A DNA stretch of 9,084 nt, from assembly GCA_009775535.1 (NCBI GenBank), contig VSPW01000072.1:1-9084 (forward strand), written 5' to 3'. The notes beneath the pieces are model-generated. The model was not told the DNA's origin, searched no databases, and saw only the letters and a program-made list of their open reading frames with translations. Shown here piece after piece: positions 1 through 7,080 of the stretch; positions within the stretch are counted from its first letter, which is position 1, and the number at the start of each line of letters is the position of its first letter. This DNA comes from Muribaculaceae bacterium. GTDB taxonomy: Bacteria > Bacteroidota > Bacteroidia > Bacteroidales > Muribaculaceae. A program made the translations under genes and the position numbers.

Positions 1-1316
1 ACCCCACCCTGCTCTATATACTGCTCCCCGCCACCGATCCAAGCCCTGGTTGCCGATGCCAGGATATTGGCATATATGTTATTCTGACGCACAATATCAT
101 TCTGGGCCTTTGTCTTTGTATCATTCCATGCAGCGGAAATAGTACCGCCCACATCATCAGTGCCACGGTCAACGCCAAATATCTTTGACTTATATATACC
201 TACAAGATCAGCAAATACATCAAAATGGTTTGTATAATTATAGCGCATGTCTATATTTGGGATACCAGGAGAAAGCACTCCTGACGTGGCCCAATTTGTC
301 GTCATGTCCGCCTTGATTATATAAGGATCCACAGTCTTCGCCGGACCGGAATTATACTGATTCCAGGTCACCACTTTTTTCCCCAGGGAATGTACATATT
401 CTATCATCTCGATCAAAAAATCGTCATTGAAGCTTATCTCGTCTCCTCCGATATGTATATATGGTGATCCATCAAAAAGCTCTGCCACTTCCGACAATAT
501 CACCTTCAGTTCAGCTTTTCCCGCGACTGTAGTCATCGCATGCCCCATAACATTATGAAACGGACGAGAATGGCCAGGCATATCTATCTCCGGTATTATC
601 ATCATGCCGCGTTCTGCCGCAAATTCCTGTAAACGCCTCACATCGTCATGCGTATAATACTTTCCCGGGTATCTGGTAATCCCCTTTTCTCCCACCAGGC
701 CGGGATATGCGTTTATATATAGACGCCAGCCCGTATAGTCCGTAAGATGCCAATGGAAAGTGTTTACCTTAAAACGCGAAAGCAGATCGATCTCACGTTC
801 AAGCTCATCCACATCTATAAAAGAACGGCCAACATCATGCATAAATCCACGTACCTTAAACGCAGGCCAGTCAGTAATGGACACTGGCTCTATTTCTGGG
901 ACTCCCTCATATCCCTGGGCCAACTGCATCAGCGTCTGTGTGGCCCGTATAACTCCAGTCTTATTCAAAGCCTTGATATTAATGGACTCGTGGCTGACAT
1001 CTATGCAATACGCCTCATCAGGATAGCCTGCGACATTATGGTTAAATGCATTATCTATAAATGTGACAATCTCCACATTGACAGCGCGCCCATCCCCGCT
1101 GATTTCACAATTACTTCCTATAAAATCCGATAACAAGGCACAATTCGTCGGGTCGTTTAGGCTAACAGCTCCATTTAAAACGAAACCACCCTTACTGGAT
1201 GAACACATTATCTGATGTGGAGCAGGCAACAGATGCTCAACCTTAGCATCAGCAAGCAGAACAGACAACAACCCATAGGCCAAACATACAGCCTTCAGTG
1301 AAGTGAAATTCGACAT
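1..1316 (-). CDS. Secreted GH20 beta-N-acetylhexosaminidase, C-terminus cut by window edge
   Basis: The open frame runs off the left edge; 438 complete codons are visible. It begins with a probable signal peptide (residues 1 to about 24; hydrophobic stretch AVCLAYGLLSVLLADA), so export to the periplasm or outer surface is expected. A small GH20 N-terminal domain (about 28-145) precedes a TIM barrel from about 150. Visible family marks are R156-G-F-M-H-D-V-G-R, the strand with FHWHLTDYTGWR (187-198), PEIDMPGHS (242-250), and the signature HIGGDE (288-293), whose D292-E293 pair is the catalytic dyad of substrate-assisted GH20 catalysis. GH20 enzymes remove terminal beta-linked GlcNAc or GalNAc from glycans; in gut Bacteroidales this usually means host mucin or N-glycans (inference). 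I chose ATG at 1316; an in-frame ATG at 1343 would add nine residues but falls about where transcription would start from the -7 box at 1348-1355. Substrate cannot be told from sequence. It is divergent from rho and probably unrelated to it. Confidence 0.93.
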   Translation of the reverse strand, partial: MSNFTSLKAVCLAYGLLSVLLADAKVEHLLPAPHQIMCSSSKGGFVLNGAVSLNDPTNCALLSDFIGSNCEISGDGRAVNVEIVTFIDNAFNHNVAGYPDEAYCIDVSHESINIKALNKTGVIRATQTLMQLAQGYEGVPEIEPVSITDWPAFKVRGFMHDVGRSFIDVDELEREIDLLSRFKVNTFHWHLTDYTGWRLYINAYPGLVGEKGITRYPGKYYTHDDVRRLQEFAAERGMMIIPEIDMPGHSRPFHNVMGHAMTTVAGKAELKVILSEVAELFDGSPYIHIGGDEISFNDDFLIEMIEYVHSLGKKVVTWNQYNSGPAKTVDPYIIKADMTTNWATSGVLSPGIPNIDMRYNYTNHFDVFADLVGIYKSKIFGVDRGTDDVGGTISAAWNDTKTKAQNDIVRQNNIYANILASATRAWIGGGEQYIEQGG

Positions 1317-1347
1317 ATATAATTTTAGACGTAAAATATACATTTTA

Positions 1348-1364
1348 CAAATGTAATACATTTG
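1348..1364. promoter_or_regulatory. Palindrome made of two divergent -7 boxes; probable GH20 promoter or operator
   Basis: The bases CAAATGTA-A-TACATTTG form a perfect inverted repeat with 8-base arms and a single central base. Each arm, read outward, is TACATTTG, which fits the Bacteroidetes -7 consensus TAnnTTTG. The minus-strand copy (1355 to 1348) would start transcription about 1341-1343, giving the GH20 gene a leader of roughly 25 nt before ATG 1316. No TTTG -33 element lies at the proper distance on either strand, so a promoter here would be weak or activator-dependent; alternatively the palindrome is a regulator binding site. Confidence 0.45.
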
Positions 1365-1492
1365 CATAGCCGGCTGGGTTAATATGCGTTAAATATAAGT
1401 CAACCTATTTGCATAATTCGACTCAACGCCACACACTTGATAGCTGAAAAAGCCGCCATTAGTCGCTTTTACTGAACTTTAAATAACTATCT

Positions 1493-1523
1493 TTTGTTAT
1501 TTTCAAAAGAAGTGTTAACTTTG
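1493..1523 (+). promoter_or_regulatory. Bacteroidetes sigma-ABfr type promoter for the rho operon
   Basis: A -33 element TTTG (1493-1496) is separated by exactly 19 bases from TAACTTTG (1516-1523), which matches the -7 consensus TAnnTTTG. This is the expected layout for the primary Bacteroidetes sigma factor. Transcription would start near 1528-1531, giving rho a leader of about 220 nt. It is the only full-consensus promoter I found in the intergenic region and probably drives rho, exoA and mutS2 together. Confidence 0.8.
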
Positions 1524-1530
1524 CATCATG

Positions 1531-1751
1531 AAAGGCAAATGATGCCATTTTTTAGGCTTTAGCTAATATTTTCTAGAAGAATCAAATCAGGCAAAGCCAA
1601 AATTCCACTATTACATTATATAAACTCCTATCTGCAAAGCTACACTCCACAGCTACGTTTCAATTCCTTGACACCTTTTAGGCCGTTAAGTTGTGCCATC
1701 CGTGCACAACACTTATAAAAAGAATAATATATTGTACCGACATTATTATAT
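1531..1751 (+). other. Long 5' leader of the rho mRNA, with hairpins
   Basis: From the predicted start of transcription to the rho ATG there are about 220 nt without an obvious gene. Near its 5' end is a small hairpin, GGCA-AATGA-TGCC (1534-1546), followed by six T (1548-1553). GGCTTT (1555-1560) can pair with AAAGCC (1593-1598). A better hairpin, GTTGTGC-CATCCGT-GCACAAC (1690-1710), lies 41 nt before the start codon. A seven-codon frame (ATG 1539 to TAG 1560-1562) could be a leader peptide but has no support beyond being open. In E. coli and other bacteria rho is autoregulated by premature termination in its leader; a similar role here is inference. No known riboswitch was recognised. Confidence 0.45.
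1690..1710 (+). promoter_or_regulatory. Hairpin in rho leader
   Basis: GTTGTGC (1690-1696) and GCACAAC (1704-1710) form a perfect 7-bp stem with a 7-nt loop; AA before and TT after could extend it past a two-base bulge. No T-tract follows, so it is not an intrinsic terminator. Its position 41 nt before the rho start suits control of translation or of Rho access, but this is inferred from position only. Confidence 0.4.
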
Positions 1752-3833
1752 ATGTACAACATCTCTGAACTAAATGCGATGGATGACAACCAGTTGGTTG
1801 CCATCGCAAAAAACATGGACATAAAAAAAGTTGACCTGTCACAGAAGGAAGACCTGATATACCGTATCCTTGACCAGCAGGCAATAGTAGCAGCCACTGC
1901 AACACCTGAGAAGAAGCAACGGAAGCAACGAGAACAAAAACCACGTAAAGAGCACAAAGAGCCCGCCTCAACTACATCTGTAAACGAAGAGGAAGACACA
2001 CAGGATGCTTTCGCCGGACAACAGCAACGCAAGGGGCGCAAAAAAGCAACACAAAAAAACGCTATATCTGAAAACAACAATATACAGCCATCAGAAAATA
2101 CAGCACAAGAAACGGCAGTCCCCGAAAACAATCCCGATACATCATCTAAGACATCTGAGGCACAGGGAGAGCCTGCGGCAAAACGACGCAGAGGCCGTCC
2201 ACCAAGAGCAAAGCAAGCAGAAGACACCGACACAACGGAAACAAACAATCAGACGGAGACACCTACAATACAAGCATCCGGCAACCAAGAACCCACGGAA
2301 GCGAAAGCGGAAACAGCCCCAACCGAGACCGTGACACACAAAGATGAAACCGCCTCCAATGCAACATCTACAGCCCTAATGGAAATTCATCCGGCTGATA
2401 CACAAGAAAGCACAAAACAAGGAGATGCCCAACAGGAAGCGCCTCAAGGGAAACGGGAATTCGGCAAAAAGGATGCATCATTCAGTTCTTTCTTCCCAAC
2501 TGGTGGCGGCGGCAAGAAATTTGTACCAAGGTCTCAGAGAGAGAAGGAAGAGGCAGCATCCGCCGCAGCTATTGCCGCAGCTACAGCCCCGATAATCATA
2601 CACGAACCCGGACAGCCTGTACCGCAGCAACAGGGACAACAGCAAGGGCAAGGAAAAAAGAACAAGAAGAACCGCCAGAACCAGCAGCAACAGCAGCGTA
2701 TGCCTGCCTATGACTTTGAAGGGATACTGGAAGCCTCTGGTGTTCTCGAAATCGTACCTGAGGGACACGGATTCCTGCGTTCGAGCGACTACTTCTACCT
2801 TTCATCCCCCGATGACATATATCTAACACAACAGCAGATAAAGCAGTCCGGACTAAAAGCCGGTGATGTCGTTGAATGCACAATCCGCGCACCACGCGAA
2901 GGCGAGAAATATTATTGCCTGTCGAAGGTGTCGCGAGTAAACGGACGCTCCCCCGAATATATCCGCGACCGTGTGCCGTTCGAGCATCTGACACCACTGT
3001 TCCCGAATGAAAAATTCGACCTCACCAGTGGCCGCACATGTAATATATCCACACGCGTGGTGGATATGTTCTCCCCTATCGGAAAAGGCCAGCGAGGCCT
3101 TATCGTCGCTCCGCCCAAAACCGGTAAGACAATATTGCTGAAGGACATCGCCAATGCAATCGCAGAGAACCACCCTGAGACATATATAATGATACTCCTC
3201 ATTGACGAGCGCCCTGAGGAGGTCACCGATATGAGCCGCAGCGTAAATGCAGAAGTAATAGCGTCAACATTCGACGAACCGGCAGAAAGGCATGTCAAAA
3301 TAGCCTCAATTGTACTTGAAAAAGCCAAAAGGATGGTAGAATGTGGACACGACGTAGTGATATTGCTTGACTCGATAACGCGTCTGGCCCGCGCATACAA
3401 TACGGTATCCCCTGCATCCGGCAAAATACTCTCAGGTGGTGTTGACGCGAATGCGCTGCAGAAGCCAAAACGCTTCTTCGGTGCAGCACGCAACATTGAG
3501 AACGGAGGCTCTCTCACCATAATAGCAACCGCCCTGACAGAAACAAGCTCAAAAATGGACGAAGTCATTTTTGAGGAATTCAAGGGAACGGGCAACATGG
3601 AACTCCAGCTCGACCGCAAACTGTCCAACAAGCGTATATTCCCCGCTGTCGACATCATTGCATCAAGCACACGCCGCGACGACCTGCTGCTGCGTACAGA
3701 GACCCTCAACCGCATGTGGATTCTGCGCCGTTTCCTCAGCGACCGCAACTCCATTGAGGCAATGGAATTCATCAAAGACCGCATGGAACGCACATCGGAC
3801 AACGATGAGCTCCTGCGCACAATGGGCGACTGA
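1752..3833 (+). CDS. rho: Transcription termination factor Rho with long disordered insertion
   Basis: This encodes a 693-residue hexameric RNA helicase/ATPase that ends transcription by threading nascent RNA; E. coli Rho has 419 residues. Residues 1-47 are the helical Rho N-domain (start MYNISELNAMDD, typical of Bacteroidetes, supporting ATG 1752). Residues about 51-317 are a polar, charged, Q/N/T-rich insertion with no predicted fold. About 318-398 is the cold-shock-like RNA-binding domain (YDFEGILEASGVLEI, GFLRSSDYFY). The RecA-like motor follows: Walker A APPKTGKT (453-460), LLIDERPEEV (482-491), Walker B HDVVILLD (533-540), Q-loop SGKILSGGVDANAL (556-569), R-loop KGTGNMEL (611-618) and the arginine-finger region STRRDD (639-644). 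The residues I could match to the bicyclomycin pocket appear conserved. The insertion resembles that of Bacteroides thetaiotaomicron Rho, reported to drive phase separation. It is first gene of an operon with exoA, 5 bases downstream. Confidence 0.98.
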   Translation: MYNISELNAMDDNQLVAIAKNMDIKKVDLSQKEDLIYRILDQQAIVAATATPEKKQRKQREQKPRKEHKEPASTTSVNEEEDTQDAFAGQQQRKGRKKATQKNAISENNNIQPSENTAQETAVPENNPDTSSKTSEAQGEPAAKRRRGRPPRAKQAEDTDTTETNNQTETPTIQASGNQEPTEAKAETAPTETVTHKDETASNATSTALMEIHPADTQESTKQGDAQQEAPQGKREFGKKDASFSSFFPTGGGGKKFVPRSQREKEEAASAAAIAAATAPIIIHEPGQPVPQQQGQQQGQGKKNKKNRQNQQQQQRMPAYDFEGILEASGVLEIVPEGHGFLRSSDYFYLSSPDDIYLTQQQIKQSGLKAGDVVECTIRAPREGEKYYCLSKVSRVNGRSPEYIRDRVPFEHLTPLFPNEKFDLTSGRTCNISTRVVDMFSPIGKGQRGLIVAPPKTGKTILLKDIANAIAENHPETYIMILLIDERPEEVTDMSRSVNAEVIASTFDEPAERHVKIASIVLEKAKRMVECGHDVVILLDSITRLARAYNTVSPASGKILSGGVDANALQKPKRFFGAARNIENGGSLTIIATALTETSSKMDEVIFEEFKGTGNMELQLDRKLSNKRIFPAVDIIASSTRRDDLLLRTETLNRMWILRRFLSDRNSIEAMEFIKDRMERTSDNDELLRTMGD
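2625..2696 (+). repeat. CAG/CAA-rich low-complexity tract coding Q-rich stretches in Rho
   Basis: Two glutamine-rich blocks, QQQGQQQGQG (Rho residues 292-301) and QQQQQ (311-315), flank a lysine/asparagine-rich stretch. They are coded by mixed CAG and CAA codons, so the tract is not a pure trinucleotide repeat. It ends just before the RNA-binding domain and may act as a flexible linker; length variation among strains is possible. Confidence 0.7.
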
Positions 3834-3838
3834 CCGTC

Positions 3839-4591
3839 ATGAAATTCATATCATGGAACGTCAACGGCCTAAGGGCCGCGCTCAATAAGGGCTTCAATGA
3901 CATATTCAGCGACATAGATGCCGACTTTTTCTGCCTTCAGGAGACAAAACTGCAGGAAGGCCAGACTGATTTTGCGCCTGACGGGTATTCTTCATATTGG
4001 AACTATGCAGAAAAAAAGGGCTATTCAGGTGTAGCCATATTTTCCCGTCATACCCCACTGTCTGTAACCAAAGGTATCGGTATCCCCGGACACGATAACG
4101 AAGGACGCGTCCTGACTCTCGAATTCGCGCAGTTCTACCTTGTCACCGTATATACGCCAAACTCACAGGACGGACTTCGCCGTCTTGATTACCGCGGGGA
4201 ATGGGACGAGGCATTCCGGGCATATGTAATGTCGCTCGACAAGGCGAAACCGGTCATAATTTGCGGAGACCTGAATGTAGCGCACAAAGAGATTGACCTA
4301 AAGAACCCGAAAACAAACCGAAAGAATCCAGGATTTACCGATGCGGAACGCAATGCGTTCACCAGACTGCTGGACAGCGGCTTCGTTGACACATTCCGCC
4401 ATTTCTTCCCTGACACCGCCGATGCATACACATGGTGGAGCTACCGTTTCCGTGCACGTGAGAAGAACGCCGGATGGCGCATCGACTATTTCCTGATTTC
4501 AAGCCGCCTGCTTCCTGAACTAAAATCGGCAAGGATACTCAACTACATAACAGGGTCAGACCATTGCCCGGTAGAGATCATCATCGACTGA
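3839..4591 (+). CDS. exoA: Exodeoxyribonuclease III / AP endonuclease (ExoA/Xth family)
   Basis: This 250-residue protein of the EEP fold cuts DNA 5' to abasic sites and removes 3'-blocking groups in base excision repair, using a divalent metal in the cytoplasm. All main active-site motifs are present: WNVNG with N7 near the N-terminus, LQETK with metal ligand E35, TVYTPNS with Y105, GDLNVA with D144 and N146, WRIDYF with D216, and SDHCPV with the D241-H242 pair. It is slightly shorter than E. coli ExoIII (268) and full length for the ExoA group. The start ATG lies 5 bases after the rho stop, with no clear Shine-Dalgarno site, so translational coupling to rho is likely. It ends in a double stop, TGA TAA (4589-4594). 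Isoleucine codons are 7 ATA, 6 ATC and 3 ATT by my count, showing the high ATA use of this genome. Confidence 0.97.
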   Translation: MKFISWNVNGLRAALNKGFNDIFSDIDADFFCLQETKLQEGQTDFAPDGYSSYWNYAEKKGYSGVAIFSRHTPLSVTKGIGIPGHDNEGRVLTLEFAQFYLVTVYTPNSQDGLRRLDYRGEWDEAFRAYVMSLDKAKPVIICGDLNVAHKEIDLKNPKTNRKNPGFTDAERNAFTRLLDSGFVDTFRHFFPDTADAYTWWSYRFRAREKNAGWRIDYFLISSRLLPELKSARILNYITGSDHCPVEIIID

Positions 4592-4607
4592 TAAACCAAA
4601 GAGACAA

Positions 4608-7058
4608 GTGATATACCCGTCAACGTTTGAAAAAAAGATCGGTTTTGACACCGTCCGCGAAAACATAAAGCAATTATGCATATCCCCGTTAGGGATAGAA
4701 CGCGTATCGTCAATGGCGTTTTCTACTGATTTCGCCATAATGTCGTCCCGCCTCAACGGAGTAGCTGAAATGATGTCCATCCTGGCTTCCGACTCTGGGT
4801 TCACCATCGGTAACATACACGATGCCACACCTCAGCTAAAGGCCATAAGGGTCGAAGGCACATTCATCCCAGCCTCAGAGCTACACAAAGTGCGCCGTTC
4901 CCTTGAAGCAATCGACGTAATATCTTCATTTTTCATCCACAGCAGCAGCGAGGACGGAAATACCCCCTACCCTGTCCTAGACAACCTGGCTAAAGGGTTC
5001 ACCTCTTTTCCAACCGTAATACGGTCCATCGACCGCATTATCGACCATTTCGGGAACGTCAAGGACACGGCGTCTCCACAACTATCCGAAATACGGCGCT
5101 CCATATCCTCCATATCGGGAAGCATTTCGTCGGCCATGCGCCGCGTCATAGCACGCGCTGTCAATGACGGATATATTGAGCCTGACACCACTCCCTCAAT
5201 GCGTGACGGAAGACTTGTAATCCCCGTGCCGCCTATGCATAAAAGGAAATTCAACGGTATAGTCCACGATGAATCGGCATCCGGGAAGACCCTATATATT
5301 GAACCAGCGGAAATTGTCGAGGCCAACAACCGGGTACGGGAATTACAGATGGAGGAACGCCGTGAAATAACACGCATACTGGTAGCCCTAGCTGATGATA
5401 TCCGTCCATCGCTTCCAGAAATGCTGGACAGCTACGGTATACTCGGAGATTTTGATTTCATACACGCAAAGGCAAAATATGCATCACTTGTCGATGCCGA
5501 AATGCCCACGTTGCACGACAAGCCAGAAATGGAGTGGTATCACGCATGCCATCCAGTCCTGAAAATGTCGCTCGAAAGCCAAGGACGCGAGATAATCCCA
5601 TTGGACATAACACTGTCACCTGAACGTCGCATACTCCTTATATCCGGGCCTAATGCCGGCGGAAAATCTGTGACGCTGAAGACAGCAGGCATAGTACAAT
5701 ACATGGCACAATGTGGAGTGATGCCCACCGTGTACGGCAACTCCCACATTGGCATATTTTCCGACATCTTTATAGATATAGGTGATGACCAGTCAATTGA
5801 AGACGACCTGAGCACCTACAGTTCCCACTTAGGTAACATGAAATATATCCTCACCCACGGCGCAGCGCATTCCATGGTGCTGATTGACGAATTCGGTGCA
5901 GGCACAGAACCACAAGTGGGCGGTGCCATAGCGCAAGCATTGCTGAAACAGTTCAACGCTATGGGCATGTGGGGTATAATCACCACACATTTCCAAAATC
6001 TGAAACACTTCGCCGATGAGACTCCAGGTCTGGTCAACGGATCTATGTTGTACGACAGACAGCAGATGCGTCCGCTGTTCCGGCTCTCTATAGGGCATCC
6101 TGGCAGTTCCTTTGCCATTGAGATCGCCCGTAAAATCGGACTTCCGGCACAAATAATATCAGACGCCTCTGATATTGTAGGCAGCGACTATATAAACCTT
6201 GACCGATACCTGCTAGACATTGCCCGCGATAAAAGGTATTGGGAAAACAAACGCACGGCCATACGCCAGAAAGAGAAAAAAATAGATGAAGTACTGACCC
6301 GCTACGAACAGGATGCCGAGACTCTAAGGCAACACCGCCGTGAGATAATCAATGACGCCCAGCAACAGGCCAGACAGATAATCGAAGGAAGCAACGCCGC
6401 CATAGAACGCACCATACATGAGATAAAGCGGTCCAATGCCGAACGCGAACGTACCATTGAAGCCCGCAAGGACCTAAGCGAACACGGTGCAGCATTGGCA
6501 TCCAAAGCCGAAACCGGACACCCTTTGCTTCAAAAAGCGCCAAAACGTAAGAAAAAAGACTCCAAGCCGATAACAAAAGCAACAGAAAAGCCGATAACGG
6601 TCGGAGACACCGTAAAACTTGACGGGGAAGGTGTCCCTGGCAAAGTGATGGAGATAGAGGGCAAAAATGCAATAGTGGCTTTCGGTCTGCTTAAAACCAC
6701 AGTGGCAGTAAAACGCCTGAAGCACACTATCCAGAAATTGCAGACAGGCGCATCCGCTGCTGCGGCTACAGTAAGCATATCTACATCCGACAATTCACGC
6801 CAACGCCAATTGGCGTTCAAGCGCGACATAGACGTACGGGGCATGAGGGTCGATGAAGCTGTACAGGCAATAACATATTTCATCGATGATGCAATACAGT
6901 TCAACGCCGGACGTGTAAGGATACTCCATGGCACAGGCACAGGCGCACTGCGCCAAAGCCTGCGGCAGTACCTGGACACCGTACCGGGAGTCAGATCCTA
7001 TAGCGATGAACACGTTCAGTTCGGGGGTGCAGGTATAACTGTTGTCGATCTTTCATGA
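4608..7058 (+). CDS. mutS2: MutS2 ATPase with C-terminal Smr domain
   Basis: This encodes an 816-residue MutS2-family protein. I place the start at GTG 4608, because MIYPSTFEKKIGFD matches how Bacteroidetes MutS2 proteins begin and it lies 16 bases after the exoA stop. Residues about 1-300 form the core/lever helices that replace the mismatch-recognition domains of MutS. The ABC-type ATPase has Walker A GPNAGGKS (347-354), the DDQSIEDDLSTYSSHL segment (393-408), Walker B VLIDE with D427-E428, and the switch histidine in TTHF (H461). A long charged coiled coil covers about 535-625, a lysine-rich linker and KOW-like segment about 640-705, and the Smr domain about 738-816 (IDVRG, LHGTGTGALR, FGGAGITVV). 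MutS2 proteins suppress homologous recombination in some bacteria and, in Bacillus, split collided ribosomes; which applies here is unknown. No catalytic residue appears lost. Confidence 0.96.
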   Translation: MIYPSTFEKKIGFDTVRENIKQLCISPLGIERVSSMAFSTDFAIMSSRLNGVAEMMSILASDSGFTIGNIHDATPQLKAIRVEGTFIPASELHKVRRSLEAIDVISSFFIHSSSEDGNTPYPVLDNLAKGFTSFPTVIRSIDRIIDHFGNVKDTASPQLSEIRRSISSISGSISSAMRRVIARAVNDGYIEPDTTPSMRDGRLVIPVPPMHKRKFNGIVHDESASGKTLYIEPAEIVEANNRVRELQMEERREITRILVALADDIRPSLPEMLDSYGILGDFDFIHAKAKYASLVDAEMPTLHDKPEMEWYHACHPVLKMSLESQGREIIPLDITLSPERRILLISGPNAGGKSVTLKTAGIVQYMAQCGVMPTVYGNSHIGIFSDIFIDIGDDQSIEDDLSTYSSHLGNMKYILTHGAAHSMVLIDEFGAGTEPQVGGAIAQALLKQFNAMGMWGIITTHFQNLKHFADETPGLVNGSMLYDRQQMRPLFRLSIGHPGSSFAIEIARKIGLPAQIISDASDIVGSDYINLDRYLLDIARDKRYWENKRTAIRQKEKKIDEVLTRYEQDAETLRQHRREIINDAQQQARQIIEGSNAAIERTIHEIKRSNAERERTIEARKDLSEHGAALASKAETGHPLLQKAPKRKKKDSKPITKATEKPITVGDTVKLDGEGVPGKVMEIEGKNAIVAFGLLKTTVAVKRLKHTIQKLQTGASAAAATVSISTSDNSRQRQLAFKRDIDVRGMRVDEAVQAITYFIDDAIQFNAGRVRILHGTGTGALRQSLRQYLDTVPGVRSYSDEHVQFGGAGITVVDLS

Positions 7059-7064
7059 ACGCCT

Positions 7065-7080
7065 GCCAAACATTGGCTCT
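7065..7080 (+). terminator. Weak hairpin in the convergent mutS2/kinase gap
   Basis: GCCAA (7065-7069) and TTGGC (7073-7077) form a 5-bp stem with a 3-base loop, followed on the plus strand by TCTTTATTT. This lies just after the mutS2 stop and before the kinase stop on the other strand. The stem is short and the T-tract interrupted, so it is a poor intrinsic terminator; Rho-dependent ending or overlap of the two transcripts is just as likely. Confidence 0.3.

Larger units (their letters stand above)
1317..1751. other. Divergent intergenic region between GH20 and rho
   Basis: This 435-base AT-rich region has no convincing protein gene or tRNA. It holds a 17-base palindrome (1348-1364), a near-consensus Bacteroidetes promoter (1493-1523), and a rho leader with hairpins at 1534-1546 and 1690-1710. 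Between 1365 and 1490 I see only weak structure: a 9-base direct repeat ATTTGCATA at 1360-1368 and 1407-1415, and a 6-bp stem (AAAAGC at 1448-1453 with GCTTTT at 1465-1470). A long reading frame on the minus strand from 2248 to 1640 enters this region but is a shadow of rho. Confidence 0.8.

Noticed and set aside
747..1133. 128-codon open frame on the plus strand
   Set aside because: It is antisense to the GH20 gene, which carries clear family motifs in the same interval.
1357..1364. TACATTTG on the plus strand as the main rho promoter
   Set aside because: No -33 TTTG at the right distance, and a full-consensus promoter exists at 1493-1523, closer to rho.
1360..1415. Direct repeat ATTTGCATA at 1360-1368 and 1407-1415
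   Set aside because: Only two 9-base copies in AT-rich DNA; this could easily be chance.
1448..1470. AAAAGC/GCTTTT stem with 11-base loop as a terminator
   Set aside because: Mostly A-T pairs with a long loop and no gene upstream on the plus strand to terminate.
1640..2248. 202-codon open frame on the minus strand over the start of rho and its leader
   Set aside because: Cys/Ser/Phe-rich shadow of the low-complexity Rho insertion; no recognisable motif.
2912..3820. 302-codon open frame on the minus strand across the rho motor domain
   Set aside because: It lies fully antisense to highly conserved Rho motifs, has Arg/Ser-rich non-protein-like composition, and is a shadow of rho codon use.
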